Assembly: GCA_016745075.1 (NCBI GenBank)
Contig: JADGDD010000013.1
Span: forward strand, 1-64,000
Direction: 5' to 3'
Length of the DNA stretch: 64,000 nt
DNA from: Planctomycetota bacterium
Lineage (GTDB): Bacteria > Planctomycetota > UBA11346
The stretch's first letter is position 1, and each line of letters starts with the position of its first letter. Under the pieces are notes generated by a model. It ran no database searches and was not told the DNA's origin. It was given only the letters and a program-made list of their open reading frames with translations. Position numbers and translations under genes: made by a program. Positions 61,060-64,000 of the stretch are shown piece after piece.

Positions 61060-62082
61060 ATGATTCAACGTCAACGTGTTCTTGATGCATATGCGTATAA
61101 TAATCCAGATCGTGTGCCGGTGCGCTTCGGTCTCATGGATGCAGGCTTGCATGTGCATGGTCAGAAAATGTTGGATTTATTGCATGCCCATGCGCCAGAC
61201 TCCCCTAATTTACCACAAGCCTTGCCAGTGTGCCCAGCATCAGACATCAATCAAAAAGGTGAATATAAATCATATCGATTAGATGAATGGGGCACTAACT
61301 GGGAATATAATATTTTTGGTGTTGCAGGGCATCCTGCTCAATATCCCATTTCAGATATGTGGGAAAATGCTGCTGATTACCAATTCCCTCCACTGCCAGA
61401 TGCGCAACAACAAGCCCAAGCTTGTGTAGAAGTTGACGAACAGAAAAAAGATTTTTTTGTTCACCAAGGTTGGCTGTCTATTTTTGAAAAAATGCACGCG
61501 CTCTACCCTATGACAGAACTCTTACCTGACTTGGCAGAAGAAGACGAAGACTGCCTCGCCTTTTTAGATCGCTTAGTGGACTATCAAGAAAAGGTTATTG
61601 ATAGTCATTTGGATGCTGGTGCAGATGAGATTGTATTTGGTGATGACTGGGGTACACAGGGCGCAGCAATGATGTCTTTACCCATGTTCAAAAATTTATT
61701 CGGCCATCATTACCGCCGTTTATTTACCCGTATTCATGATAGAGGTGCAAAAATATTTCTTCATAGTTGCGGTTGTCTCAGTAATTTACTCGATGAATTC
61801 ATGGAACTTGGCGTAGATGCTATTTGGCCACAAATCTATTCTTATGATGAAGATGAGCTCTTCAAAAAATGCCAAGACAATGGCGTATGTTTGTACGTAC
61901 ACCCAGACCGTCAGTACCTCGTTCCGCGCGGAACCCCAGTAGAAATAGATGAAGCTATTAAGCGTTATTGTGGCCGTTTCCATGCAGCGAAAGGCGGCGG
62001 TTCATTTAATATCGAAATCGAAAACGACGCTCCATGGGAAAATGTAGTCGCGTTATTTGAAGCACTAGAGAAATATCGATAG
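61060..62082 (+). CDS. Uroporphyrinogen decarboxylase-family protein (methyltransferase-like branch)
   Basis: 340 residues. The N-terminus QRQRVLDAYAYNNPDRVPVR and the middle DEIVFGDDWGTQGAAMMSL, IFLHSCGCLSNLLDEFMELG (with the HSCG motif) place it in the URO-D superfamily, in the branch with corrinoid methyltransferases rather than HemE. Members occur in sugar-utilisation loci of PVC bacteria with unknown reactions. The Cys of HSCG could bind zinc. GGGAGG precedes the ATG; it is cotranscribed with the PhyH gene. Confidence 0.9.
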   Translation: MIQRQRVLDAYAYNNPDRVPVRFGLMDAGLHVHGQKMLDLLHAHAPDSPNLPQALPVCPASDINQKGEYKSYRLDEWGTNWEYNIFGVAGHPAQYPISDMWENAADYQFPPLPDAQQQAQACVEVDEQKKDFFVHQGWLSIFEKMHALYPMTELLPDLAEEDEDCLAFLDRLVDYQEKVIDSHLDAGADEIVFGDDWGTQGAAMMSLPMFKNLFGHHYRRLFTRIHDRGAKIFLHSCGCLSNLLDEFMELGVDAIWPQIYSYDEDELFKKCQDNGVCLYVHPDRQYLVPRGTPVEIDEAIKRYCGRFHAAKGGGSFNIEIENDAPWENVVALFEALEKYR

Positions 62083-62118
62083 ACAATAAAAACATTGTAT
62101 GCTGATTGTTATATTTTT

Positions 62119-62147
62119 ATGAACGCTGCTTTTTAAGCAGCGTTCAT
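62119..62147. terminator. Hairpin after the PhyH-UroD operon
   Basis: ATGAACGCTGCT and AGCAGCGTTCAT form a perfect 12-bp stem around TTTTA. No T-run follows, so it may be a Rho-assisted terminator or an mRNA-stabilising end. The next ATG lies 6 bases past the stem. Confidence 0.55.
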
Positions 62148-62152
62148 ACTTT

Positions 62153-64000
62153 ATGCGAATACTTCTTATCTCTTGCCTGTTTCTATCTTCACTGTTTGTT
62201 TTCTGTTCAGCCGTTGAGGGTACCCCAGTAGATTGTTTACAGAAATTACTTACGGAAATTGCACCTGTAGATCAACCAGTACGTCCACCTTATGATATTT
62301 TTCGACATGATCTGTCGCTTACAGTAGGCGTGCATAGTCGCTCAGAAATGCTGCGGGCAAGCAGGTATACATGGCAACAGGGTATCGAACAGCGTTACCA
62401 CCATGTGCGTACTGCGGATTGGGGAAATCAACGGGGGGAATATCAAGCTGATTTAGATTATATTCTGCATGCATTTGGTGAATTGCCAACGCAACATGCT
62501 CTTGTTTCAGCACGAGAGGCAGGACCTGCGCAGCAACTGCGTTTGGCAGAACTTCTGCTGGCAGAATGTGATTACGTTACAGCCTTACGAGAATTATGGG
62601 TACTTGCAGGTGATAGTGCTGTTGGCAGAAAAGCAGTTGCGTTGATTGTCCGGCATGAGCGTTTACGGGAGGCTCTCGCTGGAATTGATAGAGTGCCCTT
62701 GCCCGCAGATCTGCGTGATTTAACCAGCCGTCTACGTGAGAGATATCCTGTTTTAGATGAATTGATTGCAGAGGAAATGGTACGTTCTTTACAGAATGAA
62801 TATCAGGAAGTGATCGAAGATGAATCTATTATAGAAGAAGAGGAAATCGTTTCAGAAGAGTTTGAGTTATTTGAATATATGGCGGAAGGAGGGCGACGTG
62901 GCGAAATTGTGTTGGAAACAACATCAAGTGATTTCTTTTTCTCACGGTCAGGTGCAACGGTTATTTCTTCGGATAGAGTAACATATGACCTGTATACTCG
63001 TTATCATGGGTCGATGGAATTAGCCCTGTATCGCTGTGAAACAGAAGAAGAATGGCGCGCCTTTGACTCGAAAACGGTAGCTGAAGAAAAACCGTGGCGT
63101 CGGTGGACAGAAACGAGTGCGGCTTTATCTACAAATAATAAAAGCCTAGAATCGACACAATATGCTGTTTCTGTAGAAGATTTGGAAGAGGGATATTATT
63201 TGTTGACTTGCCGCGCACGCTATGCACCAATGTTAGCATTTCGTAAATTTTGTATCAGTCGAGTTCGTGTGTTTATGTCTGTCGCACGCAACCAAGCATT
63301 AGTAACCGCAGTAGATAGACGTAACGGTACACCTTTACAAGAGAGACCACTTACGGTACGGGTCGAAGAAAAAGAGGGCGCTTTTTCAGAAGAATTCTGT
63401 GTACAGACTGGTGCAGATGGGTGTGCCGTGATTCCCTTGCAATTGAAAGATGATGGTCGCAGATATACTTGCACGGTGCAGCATGAAGGATTGAGCTATG
63501 CTCGAAGTTCGGTTACGTACGAGGGAAAAACACCTGTTGATGTTGTAAAAACCATGGTGTGGACGAATCAGCCAATCTATCGGCCAGGAGCAAGTGTACA
63601 GTTTAAGGGTGTCTGTCGACGTTTTAATGGCCAGCGTGTCGCTGCTTTTGATGCATCCGAACGAAAGAATATGCTGGTTGTGGTGCGTAACGAAAAGGGT
63701 GAACAGCTGTGGAAAAAATCAGTCGTATTATCAGAAACAGGTTGCATTCAAGGTGCATTTGTCATTCCACAATCAGCAGCATTAGGGCTTTATTATTTTT
63801 ACATCAACAATAAACAAACGCAGTCTTTTTCTGTTGAAGAATATCGTTTGCCGACATTTCAGGTTAAACTTATTAAGAGCAGTGGCAGCTGTTTATCTGG
63901 TGGAGATAAAAAGATGTTGGTATCTGTGCAGTATCCGCATGGTAAACCCGTTGCTCATGCGGATGTAGAAATTCTTAGTGACGCAAAAGGGGATAATCCG
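62153..64000 (+). CDS. Alpha-2-macroglobulin family protein (N-terminal part, runs off the window)
   Basis: The frame is open from ATG 62153 to the window edge (616 codons) and has no stop. A signal peptide (about 1-23, MRILLISCLFLSSLFVFCSA) is followed by a helical region, an acidic linker (about 220-245), and beta-domains. TNQPIYRPGASVQFKGVCRR near residue 470 is the hallmark of an MG2 domain. Bacterial alpha-2-macroglobulins trap proteases in the periplasm, often beside penicillin-binding protein 1C. Whether this copy has the thioester CLEQ cannot be seen. A 12-bp-stem hairpin ends 6 bases before the start, which could hide the 5' end of the gene. Confidence 0.88.
   Translation, partial: MRILLISCLFLSSLFVFCSAVEGTPVDCLQKLLTEIAPVDQPVRPPYDIFRHDLSLTVGVHSRSEMLRASRYTWQQGIEQRYHHVRTADWGNQRGEYQADLDYILHAFGELPTQHALVSAREAGPAQQLRLAELLLAECDYVTALRELWVLAGDSAVGRKAVALIVRHERLREALAGIDRVPLPADLRDLTSRLRERYPVLDELIAEEMVRSLQNEYQEVIEDESIIEEEEIVSEEFELFEYMAEGGRRGEIVLETTSSDFFFSRSGATVISSDRVTYDLYTRYHGSMELALYRCETEEEWRAFDSKTVAEEKPWRRWTETSAALSTNNKSLESTQYAVSVEDLEEGYYLLTCRARYAPMLAFRKFCISRVRVFMSVARNQALVTAVDRRNGTPLQERPLTVRVEEKEGAFSEEFCVQTGADGCAVIPLQLKDDGRRYTCTVQHEGLSYARSSVTYEGKTPVDVVKTMVWTNQPIYRPGASVQFKGVCRRFNGQRVAAFDASERKNMLVVVRNEKGEQLWKKSVVLSETGCIQGAFVIPQSAALGLYYFYINNKQTQSFSVEEYRLPTFQVKLIKSSGSCLSGGDKKMLVSVQYPHGKPVAHADVEILSDAKGDNP

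Noticed and set aside
1..64000. CRISPR array, transposase, prophage or integrase
   Set aside because: No regularly spaced repeats and no such protein motifs were seen in any frame.

Overview
The window is chromosomal DNA of moderate GC from a Gram-negative bacterium with an outer membrane. It has an arabinose-5-phosphate isomerase (KDO/LPS pathway), a Mur ligase, a TolC-type outer-membrane lipoprotein, RND efflux, and many exported proteins. Several families point to an aquatic, PVC-like lineage (Lentisphaerota, Verrucomicrobiota or Planctomycetota): a REC protein fused to an RsbW-type ATPase, an ArsM-type methyltransferase with a C-terminal Cys cluster, a PhyH/UroD/GH31/AraC sugar cluster, FG-GAP proteins and a bacterial alpha-2-macroglobulin. 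This placement is inference; no rRNA or ribosomal protein gene is present to settle it.

Layout. 0-4.4 kb: cyclophilin, kdsD, an unknown protein, a 3-hydroxyisobutyrate-dehydrogenase-like enzyme and a response regulator-ATPase. 4.7-6.7 kb: nitronate monooxygenase-like flavoenzyme, then tRNA-Met(CAT) whose 3' end and downstream terminator are duplicated 215 bp away. 6.8-9.5 kb: hybrid histidine kinase and two tandem REC-only regulators. 9.6-12.4 kb: Mur ligase with an exported protein, and a divergent tail-anchored protein with a GspF-N-like domain. 12.5-22 kb: purH, Ca/Na exchanger, TIGR03545/TIGR03546-like pair, unknown envelope proteins, AmaP-like protein, dusB. 22-25 kb: arsM-like, arsC, phosphoesterase.

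25-34 kb: the most distinctive block. It is a minus-strand set encoding a YqiJ-like OB-fold membrane protein, flotillin, a 1757-residue AAA+ ATPase (DUF3686 type) and a DinB-like protein, probably a membrane-stress or membrane-domain system. 34-38 kb: STAS-like protein, conserved small protein, SprA-related putative metalloprotease, flavoprotein, exported repeat protein. 38-45.6 kb: heavy-metal RND efflux operon with His-rich partners. 45.7-47.3 kb: oxyR divergent from a 2-Cys peroxiredoxin, with an excellent OxyR site between them. 47.4-51 kb: MerR regulator, carA, purE and unknowns. 51-56 kb: three exported proteins including an HtrA-like protease. 56-62 kb: GH31 glycosidase, AraC regulator, PhyH dioxygenase and UroD-family protein. 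The window ends inside an alpha-2-macroglobulin gene.

The clearest unexpected signal is a recurring arrangement in which a TATACT-like -10 box sits 5-9 bases before the start codon with no ribosome binding site. It occurs at 3537, 11984, 35873, 46608 and 48283 and predicts leaderless or nearly leaderless mRNAs, enriched among regulatory and small proteins. No CRISPR array, transposase or integrase was seen.
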